A stretch of DNA of 64,000 nucleotides from an uncultured Lachnospiraceae bacterium (GCA_910585005.1 CAJUCN010000002.1:186001-250000); one strand, 5' to 3'. Shown: positions 15,974 through 25,886, counted from the stretch's first letter. Notes: a model not told the origin generated them from the sequence alone. Translations and numbers: made by a program.

Positions 15974-17494
15974 TTACATCATATCAGGATCACTGGAAAT
16001 TTCATTTGCCACAGCGCCAGAAACGGCTGCAATCGCTTGATTCTTTTCCTCTTCTGAAAGTCCTGTAAAATTAATATTTTTATTGACTTTAGCGTCATAA
16101 GTCCCTGCTTTTACTATTTCAGCAAGATCAATGCCCACTGTTTCTTTCATAGTTTCAAACAATTTTGTCATTACACCTGGAACATTGTCAGCAACTGTAT
16201 TTACACCGTTATTTCCATCTCCTCCTATAATTGTGATCTTATCGATCTGGGTAAGAGGTTCTGCAATCTTTCCGGCAATTTCAGGCAAAACTTGAATCAG
16301 CATCTCTGCCATAGCTGCATTATTATACTTCTGATATGCAATTGCTTTCTTTTCCATCGCTTCTGCTTCTGCAATTCCTTTTGCACGGATTGCCTCCGCT
16401 TCTGCTTCACCTACCATGCGGATACCTTCTGCTTCCTGTTCTTTAGCAAATTTTTGAGCTTCCGCAGTTGCTTTAAGAGCTTCCGCCTCTTTTTCACGCT
16501 CAAATTTATCTGCTTCCGCATTTTTCATTCTTGTATATAATTCTGCTTCAGACTGTTGTTGACGGGCAAACTTATCTGCTTCCGCTTTTTTCTTAATTTC
16601 TGCGTCAAGAGCTTTTTCTTTTACTTCTGCTTCCCGCTGTTTTAAGATAACCTCTTTTTCCTGTTTAGCAATACTTGCCTCCTGGGTCGCGATCTCAATA
16701 GTCTTTCGCTGTTCCTGTTCCTGGATACTATAAGCAGCATCCGCCTCTGCCCGTTTTGTATCTTCCAGTTTTTGTAATTCAGCTTTCTGCAAAGCAAGTT
16801 CATTATTCTTTTTAGCAATTTCACGTTCGGCATTGATCCTTGCATCATTAGCCTGTTTATCTGCTTCCGCTTTTGCTACAGCAATTTCCTTTTCTGCTTC
16901 TGCCTTTGCAATTGCTGCTTTTTTCTTGATCTGGGAAATATTATCAATACCAAGATCATCAATCACACCATTACCATCAGCAAAATTCTGTACATTAAAA
17001 CTAACAATATCAAGACCCATAGCAGCAAGATCCGGCTCTGCATTTTCTTTTACAAGATTTGCAAACTTTTGACGATCACTGACCATTTCTTCCAACCGCA
17101 TACGACCAACGATTTCTCTCATATTACCTTCAAGAACTTCCCTTGCAATACTGGCTATGTACTGGGTATTTTGATTTAAAAAGTTTTCCGCTGCAAGGGA
17201 CAATTTTGATTTTTCACTGCTGATCTTAATATTAACCGCTGCATCCACCTGAATATTAATGTAATCCGCCGTAGGAACTGCATTTGACGTCTTCACGTCA
17301 ATTGCGATCAACTTAAGACTCAATTTATCCATTCTCTCAAAAAAAGGAATCTTTACACTTGCTTTACCAATGATAACCTTTTTTCGCAGACCAGATATAA
17401 TATACGCTGTATCCGGCGGCGCTTTTTTGTATCCTGTCACCATGATGACCAATACAAAGACTACTACCACTATTGCAATAATAATTCCTGCCAT
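15974..17494 (-). CDS. Flotillin-like SPFH (Band 7) membrane protein
   Basis: This 506-residue protein has an N-terminal hydrophobic anchor (about residues 3-20), an SPFH/Band 7 domain (about 25-200), and a long Ala/Glu/Lys-rich coiled coil (about 200-395) with repeated EAEA units. Its C-terminal part contains the flotillin-type MLIQVLPEIAGKIAEPL. Bacterial flotillins (FloT/YuaG) scaffold membrane microdomains. The NfeD-type partner that usually sits beside flotillin genes is absent here; instead the gene follows a cation/proton antiporter by 28 nt. GGAGGG precedes the ATG and a strong terminator follows. The specific cargo or partner is unknown. Confidence 0.93.
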   Translation of the reverse strand: MAGIIIAIVVVVFVLVIMVTGYKKAPPDTAYIISGLRKKVIIGKASVKIPFFERMDKLSLKLIAIDVKTSNAVPTADYINIQVDAAVNIKISSEKSKLSLAAENFLNQNTQYIASIAREVLEGNMREIVGRMRLEEMVSDRQKFANLVKENAEPDLAAMGLDIVSFNVQNFADGNGVIDDLGIDNISQIKKKAAIAKAEAEKEIAVAKAEADKQANDARINAEREIAKKNNELALQKAELQKLEDTKRAEADAAYSIQEQEQRKTIEIATQEASIAKQEKEVILKQREAEVKEKALDAEIKKKAEADKFARQQQSEAELYTRMKNAEADKFEREKEAEALKATAEAQKFAKEQEAEGIRMVGEAEAEAIRAKGIAEAEAMEKKAIAYQKYNNAAMAEMLIQVLPEIAGKIAEPLTQIDKITIIGGDGNNGVNTVADNVPGVMTKLFETMKETVGIDLAEIVKAGTYDAKVNKNINFTGLSEEEKNQAIAAVSGAVANEISSDPDMM

Positions 17495-17522
17495 TTTGTA
17501 ACCCTCCTGTTAAATTATATTT

Positions 17523-18722
17523 TTAACTCACTACTGTTTGAACCCCACCTGAATCTTTATCTTTAGAATAAAGTATTTTTAAGATAATTGGTGTAGAAAT
17601 AGACGACACAATAATAAGGAAAATAACCGATGTAAAATAAACCGGTTCCAAAAGTCCTACGGAAAGCCCCCTTTGTGAAACAATCAGAGCTACCTCTCCC
17701 CTGGTCATCATACCAACTCCAATTTTTAACGCATCATTTCCATTAAATTTGCATAATTTCGCCATAAGCCCACAGCCTATGATCTTACTAACCAGACCAA
17801 CTACCACAAAACCAAGGGAAAACAAAAGAATAGAACTTGATATATTATCAATATTTGTTTTCAGTCCAATACTTGCAAAGAAAACCGGGCCAAAGATCAT
17901 ATAGGAATTTACATCGACTTTCCTTTCTATGTATTCCGAATCTTTAATAGAACAAAGGATGATCCCGGCAACATAAGCGCCTGTAATATCAGCGATCCCG
18001 AAATATTTTTCCGCTACATACGCTAAAATCAAACAATAAGCCACACCGGCAATGGGAATCCTTCTGGTATGAGGATATCTCTTATCTACAACCTTAAATA
18101 TTTTATAAGAGATAAACCCAACAATAATTGCAAGTACAAAAAACAGGACGGTATTGGTAATTACTTTTAAGGGGTTTGAATCAGGGTTTTTTAAACCGAT
18201 TACAAAAGTAAGTACAATAATCCCAATTACATCGTCAATAATTGCTGCACTTAAAATTGTTGTTCCTACTTTTCCCTTTAATTTTCCCATTTCTTTTAAA
18301 GACTGTACAGTAATGCTCACCGAAGTTGCCGTAAGGATCGTACCTACAAAAACAGCTTTATAAAATTCCTCTGATCCCCAGGGAGCGCTCCCATAATATA
18401 ACATATAAAATCCAGCCCCCATAAAAAGAGGAATAAATACACCTGCACAGGCAATTAACGCTGCAATCGGCCCTGTTTTTAAAAGATCTCTCATATTTGT
18501 CTCAAGTCCTGCTGAAAACATTAGAAAAATAACGCCAATTTCAGCCATCTGCAGCAAAAAATCAGTTTGATTTACCCAGCCTAAAATACTTGGCCCTATA
18601 ACAAGGCCGGCAATAATCTCTCCAACTACTTGAGGCGCTTTCAATTTTCTTGCTAATATGCCAAATAATTTTGCCGTAATCATAATAATAGCAAGATCTT
18701 TTAATACAAGATATGTTTCCAT
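17523..18722 (-). CDS. Cation/proton antiporter, CPA2 (KefB/NapA-like) family
   Basis: This 399-residue membrane protein has about 12 to 13 hydrophobic segments and belongs to the Na+/H+ exchanger (CPA2) family. Motifs include KAPQVVGEIIAGLVIGPSILGW near the N-terminus (here as adjacent pieces KAPQVVGEI and GLVIGPSILG), AAIIDDVIGIIVL with the paired acidic residues that bind the ion, and GMMTRGEVALI. It would exchange Na+ or K+ for protons. It lacks the C-terminal TrkA-N/RCK domain of Kef channels. It lies 9 nt after gyrA, and its AGGAGG-like site is formed by the final glutamate codons of gyrA, so it is probably co-translated with gyrase. Confidence 0.92.
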   Translation of the reverse strand: METYLVLKDLAIIMITAKLFGILARKLKAPQVVGEIIAGLVIGPSILGWVNQTDFLLQMAEIGVIFLMFSAGLETNMRDLLKTGPIAALIACAGVFIPLFMGAGFYMLYYGSAPWGSEEFYKAVFVGTILTATSVSITVQSLKEMGKLKGKVGTTILSAAIIDDVIGIIVLTFVIGLKNPDSNPLKVITNTVLFFVLAIIVGFISYKIFKVVDKRYPHTRRIPIAGVAYCLILAYVAEKYFGIADITGAYVAGIILCSIKDSEYIERKVDVNSYMIFGPVFFASIGLKTNIDNISSSILLFSLGFVVVGLVSKIIGCGLMAKLCKFNGNDALKIGVGMMTRGEVALIVSQRGLSVGLLEPVYFTSVIFLIIVSSISTPIILKILYSKDKDSGGVQTVVS

Positions 18723-18731
18723 TTTTTCTTT

Positions 18732-21278
18732 TTACTCCTCCTCTTCTGTAGGAAGAGTAATCTCTTCCTCTTCATAATGTTCAGGAATTTCTTCCATTTC
18801 ATCATCTATGTTTTCAACTTCATGATCTCCGTTAAAAACCTTTTCTCTTACTTTTGCAATCTGTGCTACTGTCACGTCCTTATCAAGATTAATCAGCTTT
18901 ACACCGGAAGTAATGCGTCCCAAAATAGAGATATCTTCCATACGGATCTGGATAATGATTCCTCCGGTTGTAATCATCATAATTTCATGATCGTCATTTA
19001 CAGCCTTTACACCGATCACATCACCTGTTTTTTCTGTAATTTTATAACATTTAACTCCTTTTCCTCCACGCTTTTGAACGGTAAATTCATCAAGATAAGT
19101 TCTCTTGCCCATACCGTTTGCAGAAACAATAAGCAAAGAATCTCCCTGATGATCAAGCTGCATACCTACTACTTCATCATCACTGGATAAACTCATGCCA
19201 ATCACACCCATAGATGACCTTCCTGTAGAACGTACATCTGTTTCTTTAAAGCGAATACACATTCCATATTTTGTTACAAGGAAAATTTCCGTATCTTGAT
19301 CCGTAACCTTTACTTCAATCAATTCATCATCATCTCGAAGATTAATTGCAGCCAAACCATTCTTACGGACATTACTATATTCTATGATACTTGTTTTCTT
19401 TACAATACCTTTCTTTGTAACCATGAAAAGATTTTTGTTTTCTTCATAATCCTTAATTGGGATAATCGCATTTATTTTTTCCCCTGGATTAAGTTGTAAA
19501 ATATTGACAATAGCAATTCCCCTGGAAGTACGGCTTCCTTCAGGAATCTCATAAGTCTTTAAACGGTAAACTCTTCCGAAATTTGTAAAAAACATCACAT
19601 AATGATGGGTCGTAGTCATTAAAAGGTCTGCAATAAAATCATCTTCTATGGTCTGCATTCCTTTAATTCCTTTACCTCCCCTGTGCTGGGATTTAAAATT
19701 ATCTATTGTCATTCTTTTGATATATCCGAGATTAGACATGGCGATAATCGTATTTTCATTAGGAATCATATCTTCCATAGAAATATCATATTCATCAAAA
19801 CCTATTTTACTTTTTCTTTCATCACCATATTTATCTGATACTTCTTTTATTTCCGTTCTGATCACACCAAGAAGGATCTTTTCATCCGAAAGGATTTCTT
19901 TTAACCGGGCAATTTTAGCAAGCAGTTCCTGATGCTCATTTTCAAGCTTTTCTCTTTCCAACCCGGTAAGAGCACGAAGCCTCATGTCTACAATTGCTTG
20001 TGCCTGTACATCCGTAAGCCCAAAACGTTCCATCAAACTTTCTTTTGCAATCTGTGTACTACGGCTTCCCCGGATAATTCTGATCACTTCATCAATATTA
20101 TCAAGAGCAATTAACAACCCTTGCAAAATATGATCACGTTCTTCTGCTTTGTTCAGGTCATATTTTGTCCTTCTAGTAACTACCTCTTCCTGATGGGTTA
20201 TGTATGCTTTTAACATATCCAAAATATTTAAAGTTTTAGGTTCCCCATTTACAAGGGCAAGCATAATAATCCCAAAAGTATCCTGCATTTGTGTATGCTT
20301 ATACAAATGGTTCAAAATAATATTTGCACTTGCGTCACGGCGAAGTTCAATGACAATACGCATCCCTTCCCTGTCAGATTCATCCCTAAGATCTGTAATA
20401 CCATCTATTTTCTTTAATTTAACCAGTTCCGCTATTTTCAAAATTAAATTTGCTTTATTTACCATATAAGGAAGTTCCGTAACAATAATACGGCTCTTTC
20501 CATTTGACATGGTTTCTATATCTGTTACGGCACGAACCCTTACTTTTCCCCGGCCTGTCCTGTATGCTTCCTCACTTCCCCGGGTACCTAAAATAATTCC
20601 GCCGGTGGGAAAATCAGGAGCTTTCACAATAGATAAAATTTCTTCTATCTCTGTTTCCTTATCTTCAATAATTCTATTATCAATAATTTTAATAATAGCA
20701 TCTATCACTTCCCGGAGATTATGGGGAGGAATATTGGTTGCCATACCTACTGCAATCCCAGTAGTACCATTTACCAAAAGATTTGGATACCGGCTTGGAA
20801 GAACGGAAGGTTCTTTTTCCGTTTCATCGAAGTTGGGCACAAAATCAACGGTATCTTTATTAATATCCGCTAAAAGTTCCATAGATATCTTACTTAAACG
20901 CGCTTCCGTATAACGCATTGCTGCAGCGCCATCTCCATCCACGGACCCAAAATTGCCATGTCCATCTACCAATGGATAACGGAAAGACCAAGGCTGCGCC
21001 ATATTTACCAATGCGCCATAAATAGAGCTGTCTCCATGGGGATGATATTTACCCATGGTATCACCGACGATACGGGCGCTCTTTCTATGAGGCTTATCCG
21101 GACCATTATTTAATTCGATCATAGAATAGAGAACTCTTCTTTGCACGGGTTTAAGCCCATCCCTTACATCAGGAAGAGCCCTGGATGCAATTACGCTCAT
21201 AGCATAATCAATATAAGAATTTTCCATGGTTTTTTGCAGGTCTACGTCATGGATCTTATCAAAAATATTATCTTCCAT
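18732..21278 (-). CDS. gyrA: DNA gyrase subunit A
   Basis: The 848-residue product is the breakage-reunion subunit of DNA gyrase. The catalytic tyrosine is Y123 in AAMRYTEARL. The quinolone-resistance region reads HGDSSIYGALVNMAQ: S84 corresponds to E. coli S83, and position 88 (E. coli D87) is glycine, GGC at 21015-21017. The C-terminal domain carries the GyrA box as QHRGGKG, which separates gyrase from topoisomerase IV, and beta-pinwheel repeats. The end is strongly acidic (EEEITLPTEEEE). It lies 21 nt after gyrB and 9 nt ahead of the antiporter gene, in the usual order near oriC. Confidence 0.99.
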   Translation of the reverse strand: MEDNIFDKIHDVDLQKTMENSYIDYAMSVIASRALPDVRDGLKPVQRRVLYSMIELNNGPDKPHRKSARIVGDTMGKYHPHGDSSIYGALVNMAQPWSFRYPLVDGHGNFGSVDGDGAAAMRYTEARLSKISMELLADINKDTVDFVPNFDETEKEPSVLPSRYPNLLVNGTTGIAVGMATNIPPHNLREVIDAIIKIIDNRIIEDKETEIEEILSIVKAPDFPTGGIILGTRGSEEAYRTGRGKVRVRAVTDIETMSNGKSRIIVTELPYMVNKANLILKIAELVKLKKIDGITDLRDESDREGMRIVIELRRDASANIILNHLYKHTQMQDTFGIIMLALVNGEPKTLNILDMLKAYITHQEEVVTRRTKYDLNKAEERDHILQGLLIALDNIDEVIRIIRGSRSTQIAKESLMERFGLTDVQAQAIVDMRLRALTGLEREKLENEHQELLAKIARLKEILSDEKILLGVIRTEIKEVSDKYGDERKSKIGFDEYDISMEDMIPNENTIIAMSNLGYIKRMTIDNFKSQHRGGKGIKGMQTIEDDFIADLLMTTTHHYVMFFTNFGRVYRLKTYEIPEGSRTSRGIAIVNILQLNPGEKINAIIPIKDYEENKNLFMVTKKGIVKKTSIIEYSNVRKNGLAAINLRDDDELIEVKVTDQDTEIFLVTKYGMCIRFKETDVRSTGRSSMGVIGMSLSSDDEVVGMQLDHQGDSLLIVSANGMGKRTYLDEFTVQKRGGKGVKCYKITEKTGDVIGVKAVNDDHEIMMITTGGIIIQIRMEDISILGRITSGVKLINLDKDVTVAQIAKVREKVFNGDHEVENIDDEMEEIPEHYEEEEITLPTEEEE

Positions 21279-21299
21279 CTATACTCCTAACCAGATAAC

Positions 21300-23228
21300 T
21301 TAAATATCAAGATTCTTTACAAATTTTGCATTTTCTTCTATAAATTCCCGTCTTGGTTCTACCTTATCACCCATCAGCGTTGTAAAAGTAAGATCGATCT
21401 CTGACTCAGCTTCTTCATTCATAGTAACACGGAGAAGTACCCTTCTTTCCGGATCCATGGTAGTTTCCCAAAGCTGTTCCGGATCCATTTCACCAAGTCC
21501 CTTGTATCGTTGGATCTTATTATTCTGGTCACGTCCTACCTGGGAAAGTATTCCATTTAACTCCTCATCACTATAGGCATACCAAATATTTTTATTTTTT
21601 TCCAGTTTGTACAAAGGAGGCTGTGCCAAATAAACATACCCCTGTTTAATAAGCTCCGGCATAAACCGATAAATAAATGTGAGAAGAAGAGTAGCAATAT
21701 GTGCGCCGTCTACATCCGCATCAGTCATCAAAATAATCTTGTGATATCTCAATTTTGAAATATCAAAATCTTCATGAATTCCGGTACCAAACGCCGTGAT
21801 CATTGCTTTAATTTCAGCGTTGGCATAGATTTTATCAAGCCTTGCTTTTTCTACATTTAAAATCTTTCCCCGCAGAGGAAGGATTGCCTGTGTTGCACGG
21901 CTTCTTGCAGTCTTAGCGCTGCCTCCCGCAGAATCTCCCTCAACAATATAGATCTCACAATTTTCAGGATTTTTGTCAGAACAATCCGCGAGTTTGCCAG
22001 GAAGAGACGCTGTCTCTAACGCTGTTTTTCTTCTGGTAAGATCTCTTGCTTTTCGCGCCGCATCTCTGGCCCTTTGGGCAAGAATAGATTTTTCACAAAT
22101 AAGCTTTGCGATTAGCGGGTTTTGTTCAAGAAAATAGGTAAGCTGTTCGCTCAATATACTATCCACAGCATTTCTTGCTTCCGAATTTCCCAGCTTTTGT
22201 TTCGTCTGTCCTTCAAATTGAGGATCTTCTATTTTTACACTTACAATTGCCGTGAGCCCTTCCCGGATGTCTTCCCCGGAAAGGTTTGGTTCACTTTCTT
22301 TTAATAATTTATTGGTTCTGGCATAATCATTAAATGTTTTTGTAAGGGCATTTCTAAAACCCACCAGATGGGTACCCCCTTCCGGCGTATTAATATTGTT
22401 TACAAAACTATAAGAACTTTCCGTATAAGAATCATTATGCTGCATTGCCACTTCCACATAAACATTATTCTTGCTTCCCTCAAAATACATAACGTCATTG
22501 TAAAGAGGTGTTTTACTTTTATTTAAATAAGTGACAAATTCCTTAATGCCTCCTTCATAATGAAATTCTCTTTCTATAGGCTTTTGACCCTCTTCCACAC
22601 GCATGTCTTTTAAAATAATATGAAGGCCCTTGGTAAGAAAAGCCATTTCACGGAGCCTCTGTTTTAAAACATCATATTCATATACAAGAGTTTCCTGAAA
22701 AATAGCCGCATCAGGTTTAAAAGTAACCTTTGTCCCTGTTTTTTCCGTTTCACAGTCACCCACAATTTTTAACGGATAACAGACTTGCCCTTTTTCATAT
22801 CTTTGTTGGTAAATCTTTCCATCCGTAAATATTTTCACTTCAAGCCAATCGGAAAGGGCATTAACAACAGATGCTCCTACCCCGTGAAGTCCACCGGAAA
22901 CCTTATATCCTCCACCGCCAAATTTACCGCCAGCATGAAGAATCGTAAAAACCACTTCAACTGCCGGAAGTCCTGCTTTATGATTAATACCTACAGGAAT
23001 GCCTCTCCCATTATCCGTAACAGTGACAGAATTATCCTGATTGATCACTACTTCAATTGTATCACAATATCCTGCAAGAGCCTCATCAACAGAATTATCC
23101 ACAATTTCATAGACAAGATGATGAAGTCCCCTGCTGGAAGTTGAACCAATATACATACCTGGTCTTTTTCTTACCGCTTCTAGTCCTTCTAAAATCTGAA
23201 TTTGATCTGCCCCGTAATCATTATTCAT
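21300..23228 (-). CDS. gyrB: DNA gyrase subunit B
   Basis: The 642-residue product is the ATPase subunit of gyrase. It has the GHKL ATP-binding site (EIVDNSVDEA, TDNGRGIP, GGLHGVGASVVNAL), a transducer domain, and a TOPRIM domain with EGDSAGGSAK and the metal-binding DADVDGAHI. The C-terminal PRREFIEENA motif is canonical. The length is typical of the short Gram-positive form. It starts 1 nt after recF ends and precedes gyrA, matching the conserved dnaA-dnaN-yaaA-recF-gyrB-gyrA order. Confidence 0.99.
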   Translation of the reverse strand: MNNDYGADQIQILEGLEAVRKRPGMYIGSTSSRGLHHLVYEIVDNSVDEALAGYCDTIEVVINQDNSVTVTDNGRGIPVGINHKAGLPAVEVVFTILHAGGKFGGGGYKVSGGLHGVGASVVNALSDWLEVKIFTDGKIYQQRYEKGQVCYPLKIVGDCETEKTGTKVTFKPDAAIFQETLVYEYDVLKQRLREMAFLTKGLHIILKDMRVEEGQKPIEREFHYEGGIKEFVTYLNKSKTPLYNDVMYFEGSKNNVYVEVAMQHNDSYTESSYSFVNNINTPEGGTHLVGFRNALTKTFNDYARTNKLLKESEPNLSGEDIREGLTAIVSVKIEDPQFEGQTKQKLGNSEARNAVDSILSEQLTYFLEQNPLIAKLICEKSILAQRARDAARKARDLTRRKTALETASLPGKLADCSDKNPENCEIYIVEGDSAGGSAKTARSRATQAILPLRGKILNVEKARLDKIYANAEIKAMITAFGTGIHEDFDISKLRYHKIILMTDADVDGAHIATLLLTFIYRFMPELIKQGYVYLAQPPLYKLEKNKNIWYAYSDEELNGILSQVGRDQNNKIQRYKGLGEMDPEQLWETTMDPERRVLLRVTMNEEAESEIDLTFTTLMGDKVEPRREFIEENAKFVKNLDI

Positions 23229-23229
23229 A

Positions 23230-24324
23230 CTAATAGTCTTGTCCTTTCATTTCTGCGATTCCATTTGTTATTTTATATACTCTATTTATTTCAAAACGAT
23301 TATTGATAAATTCATCTAACCCTGTACAGGTAATAATTGTTTGAATACTTCCAATACTATTTAAGAGATAATTTTGTCTGTTACTGTCAAGTTCTGACAA
23401 AACATCATCAAGCAATAAAACTGGTGTATCTCTTGTTATTTTTTTAACCAATTCTATTTCTGATAATTTTAATGACAACGCTGCAGTCCTTTGTTGGCCC
23501 TGGGAACCATACTTACGAATATCTATTCCATTCACAATAAATGAAAAATCATCCCTATGAGGACCACAGGAAGTAAGTTTACATTTGATATCTTTTTCTT
23601 GGTTTTCTTTCATTTTATATTCAAAATTTTCAGTAGTCACATCAGGCTCATATCTAACAATAAGCTCTTCTTTTCCTCCAGATAACTTACTATGTATTCC
23701 GCCTATGATCTCACATAATTGATCTGCAAATATTTCTCTTCTTTCAATAATTTTACTTCCAAAAGAAACCAACTGAGAATCCCATATATTTAAAGTTTCT
23801 TTAAGTCCCTGATTAAAAGAAAGATCTTTGAGAAGTTTATTTCTCTGATTGATTATTTTATTATAATTATTTAAGTTATAAAGATAAAAACTATCTAATT
23901 GACAAAGTTCCATATCAGCAAATCTTCTTCTCTCAGAAGGCCCATTTTTTATGATCCCAAGATCCTCCGGAGAAAAGAAAACCACATTTAAAAGCCCGAG
24001 AAGTTCAGAAGCTTTTTTTATCTTTTGCCCGTCGATTGCTATCCCTTTTGATTTATTTTTACGAAGATGCATGTCTACCCTGTATTCTGAAGATTCCTTT
24101 TCAAGGTAGGTTCTTATATGGGCTTCTTCTTTATTAAAATTTACTACTTCTTTATCTTTGCTTCCTTTATGGGATTTCGTGGTAGCAGAAAAATAAATAG
24201 CCTCAAGAATATTTGTTTTTCCCTGAGCATTATCACCGTAAAGAATCGTCGTTCCCTTATCAAAACTTATATTTAATGTCTCATAATTTCTAAAATCAGC
24301 CAATTCAAGAGATTTAATGATCAT
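23230..24324 (-). CDS. recF: DNA replication and repair protein RecF
   Basis: The 364-residue product is an SMC-like ATPase that helps load RecA at single-strand gaps. Walker A is GDNAQGKTN at about residues 31-39, the signature region is GSQGQQRTAALSLKL, and Walker B is PVLLLDDVLSELD. It lies 1 nt after yaaA and 1 nt before gyrB, so it is tightly coupled on both sides. Confidence 0.97.
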   Translation of the reverse strand: MIIKSLELADFRNYETLNISFDKGTTILYGDNAQGKTNILEAIYFSATTKSHKGSKDKEVVNFNKEEAHIRTYLEKESSEYRVDMHLRKNKSKGIAIDGQKIKKASELLGLLNVVFFSPEDLGIIKNGPSERRRFADMELCQLDSFYLYNLNNYNKIINQRNKLLKDLSFNQGLKETLNIWDSQLVSFGSKIIERREIFADQLCEIIGGIHSKLSGGKEELIVRYEPDVTTENFEYKMKENQEKDIKCKLTSCGPHRDDFSFIVNGIDIRKYGSQGQQRTAALSLKLSEIELVKKITRDTPVLLLDDVLSELDSNRQNYLLNSIGSIQTIITCTGLDEFINNRFEINRVYKITNGIAEMKGQDY

Positions 24325-24325
24325 A

Positions 24326-24553
24326 TTAAACCTTCAACCCAACAGCCTTTCCGACTTTAACCTGGTTACCGTCAAATTCAATAATATCTCCAATAAAAAC
24401 TTTTTTTCCTCTTTGCATTTCAATTTGGCCATTTAATTTTACCTGGCCATCCTGAATAACATATTTTGCATCGACTCCAGACTCCACCAGTCCGGCAAGC
24501 TTAAGCGCCTGTCCTAATTTAATAAAATCATCCCTTATATTAATTATTTCCAT
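24326..24553 (-). CDS. yaaA: S4-domain RNA-binding protein YaaA (RlbA)
   Basis: This 75-residue protein is almost entirely an S4 RNA-binding domain (FIKLGQALKLAGLVESG, then VQDGQVKLNGQ-type strand VIQDGQVKLNG). It is the small protein found between dnaN and recF in most Firmicutes and is linked to ribosome assembly. It starts 27 nt after dnaN and ends 1 nt before recF. Its precise RNA target cannot be judged from sequence. Confidence 0.93.
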   Translation of the reverse strand: MEIINIRDDFIKLGQALKLAGLVESGVDAKYVIQDGQVKLNGQIEMQRGKKVFIGDIIEFDGNQVKVGKAVGLKV

Positions 24554-24580
24554 ATTTTTCCTCTTTAAACTTTCTGTATT

Positions 24581-25690
24581 TTAGGATACCGTAGTAAAAT
24601 TAACAGGAAGTATCAGATAGATATATTTTTCCGCTACATCTCTGATAAAACATGGAGCCTTTGGATTGACAAGATAAATATCAATTTGCTCATCATCGAT
24701 AACACGGAGAGCGTCGATCATAAATTTAGGATTAAAACCTATCATAATATCCTTTCCCTGTTTTGAAATATCAATCTCCTCATTCATACTTCCCACAGTA
24801 GAATTTATTTTCAGCTCCATCATCTCATCACCAATATGAATAATAATTGGTTTTTTATCCCCTTCTTTTACTAAAAGTGTAGCCCTGTCTATACATTCAA
24901 GAAGTTCCCTTTTATTGATTGTTACCTTTGTCTCATAATCACTGGAAAGCATTTGATCAATCCTAAAATACTCCCCTTCAATCAACCTTGAAACGACAGT
25001 AGTATTATCAAACTCAAATACAATATGTTTTCCAGTAAAGAAAATGCTTACATCTTTATCTGCATCGCCAGACACAATTTTACTGACTTCATTCAATGTC
25101 TTTCCAGGCACTACGACTTTTCTTGAAGGATAACTGTTCTTAAGATCTATTTTTCGTATCGAAATCCTATGACCGTCAAGGGAAACAACTTTTAATTCAT
25201 TTCCATTGATGTCAAATAATTCACCTGTCATCAGTTTATTATTATCATTATCTGCAATAGAAAAAATAGTCTGCCTTACTACTTCTTTCAAAGTAAATTG
25301 AGATAACATGATGGAATCAATTCTTTCAATTGATGGGAGATAAGAAAAATCTTCTCCTGACTTTCCTATAATCGTAAACTTAGCTTTTTCACAGGTTATA
25401 TTTGTTTTAAAAGAAGAATCTGTTTCTATAATCACATCATTATCGGGAAGCTTTCTTACAATATCAAGAAGTATTTTTGCATCCAGAGCAATCTTTCCTT
25501 CTTCTATAACATCTCCTTTTATCAATGTCTCAATACCAAGTTCCATATCATTGGCAGTTAATCTAATACCATTTTCTGTAGCATCCACCAATATACATTC
25601 AAGAATCGACATAGTTGTTTTATTAGGAACTGCCTTTGATACAATTTGTACTCCGTTTAATAAATTTGATTTACTGCATACTAATTTCAT
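24581..25690 (-). CDS. dnaN: DNA polymerase III sliding clamp, beta subunit
   Basis: The 369-residue product is the ring-shaped processivity clamp of the replicative polymerase, made of three similar subdomains per monomer. The N-terminus MKLVCSKSNLLNGVQIVSKA and the C-terminal end APCFIRDVAEKYIYLILPV with the final hydrophobic peptide are characteristic. It follows dnaA across a 196-nt gap that carries DnaA boxes, and it precedes yaaA. Confidence 0.98.
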   Translation of the reverse strand: MKLVCSKSNLLNGVQIVSKAVPNKTTMSILECILVDATENGIRLTANDMELGIETLIKGDVIEEGKIALDAKILLDIVRKLPDNDVIIETDSSFKTNITCEKAKFTIIGKSGEDFSYLPSIERIDSIMLSQFTLKEVVRQTIFSIADNDNNKLMTGELFDINGNELKVVSLDGHRISIRKIDLKNSYPSRKVVVPGKTLNEVSKIVSGDADKDVSIFFTGKHIVFEFDNTTVVSRLIEGEYFRIDQMLSSDYETKVTINKRELLECIDRATLLVKEGDKKPIIIHIGDEMMELKINSTVGSMNEEIDISKQGKDIMIGFNPKFMIDALRVIDDEQIDIYLVNPKAPCFIRDVAEKYIYLILPVNFTTVS

Positions 25691-25886
25691 TTGTGAATAC
25701 TGTCCTTTCTTTTATGAGGATAACGATCCTGTTCATGCATAGCCTATTTATATATAAAATAATTAGTAATATAAATAATAATGGATGTTGATTTGTGTAT
25801 AACTCTTTTATTATACTATTTTTCAAGGAAAAATGAAATGTAAAACAAGTGGATAAACAAAAATTATTTTAAGGATAACTTTAAAG
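25691..25886. other. dnaA-dnaN intergenic part of oriC: DnaA boxes and AT-rich unwinding region
   Basis: This 196-bp gap holds DnaA-box-like 9-mers: TGTGTATAA at 25794-25802 (reverse TTATACACA), AGTGGATAA at 25848-25856 (one mismatch), and TGTGAATAC at 25692-25700 (one mismatch). TTATTCACA at 25887-25895 overlaps the dnaA stop codon. Between about 25743 and 25783 the DNA is almost pure A/T and is a good candidate duplex-unwinding element. The series TAG-TAA-TAT-AAA-TAA-TAA (25764-25781) resembles the DnaA-trio element described in Bacillus subtilis, with a DnaA box 12 nt away. Box matches are seen; the function is inferred. Confidence 0.75.
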
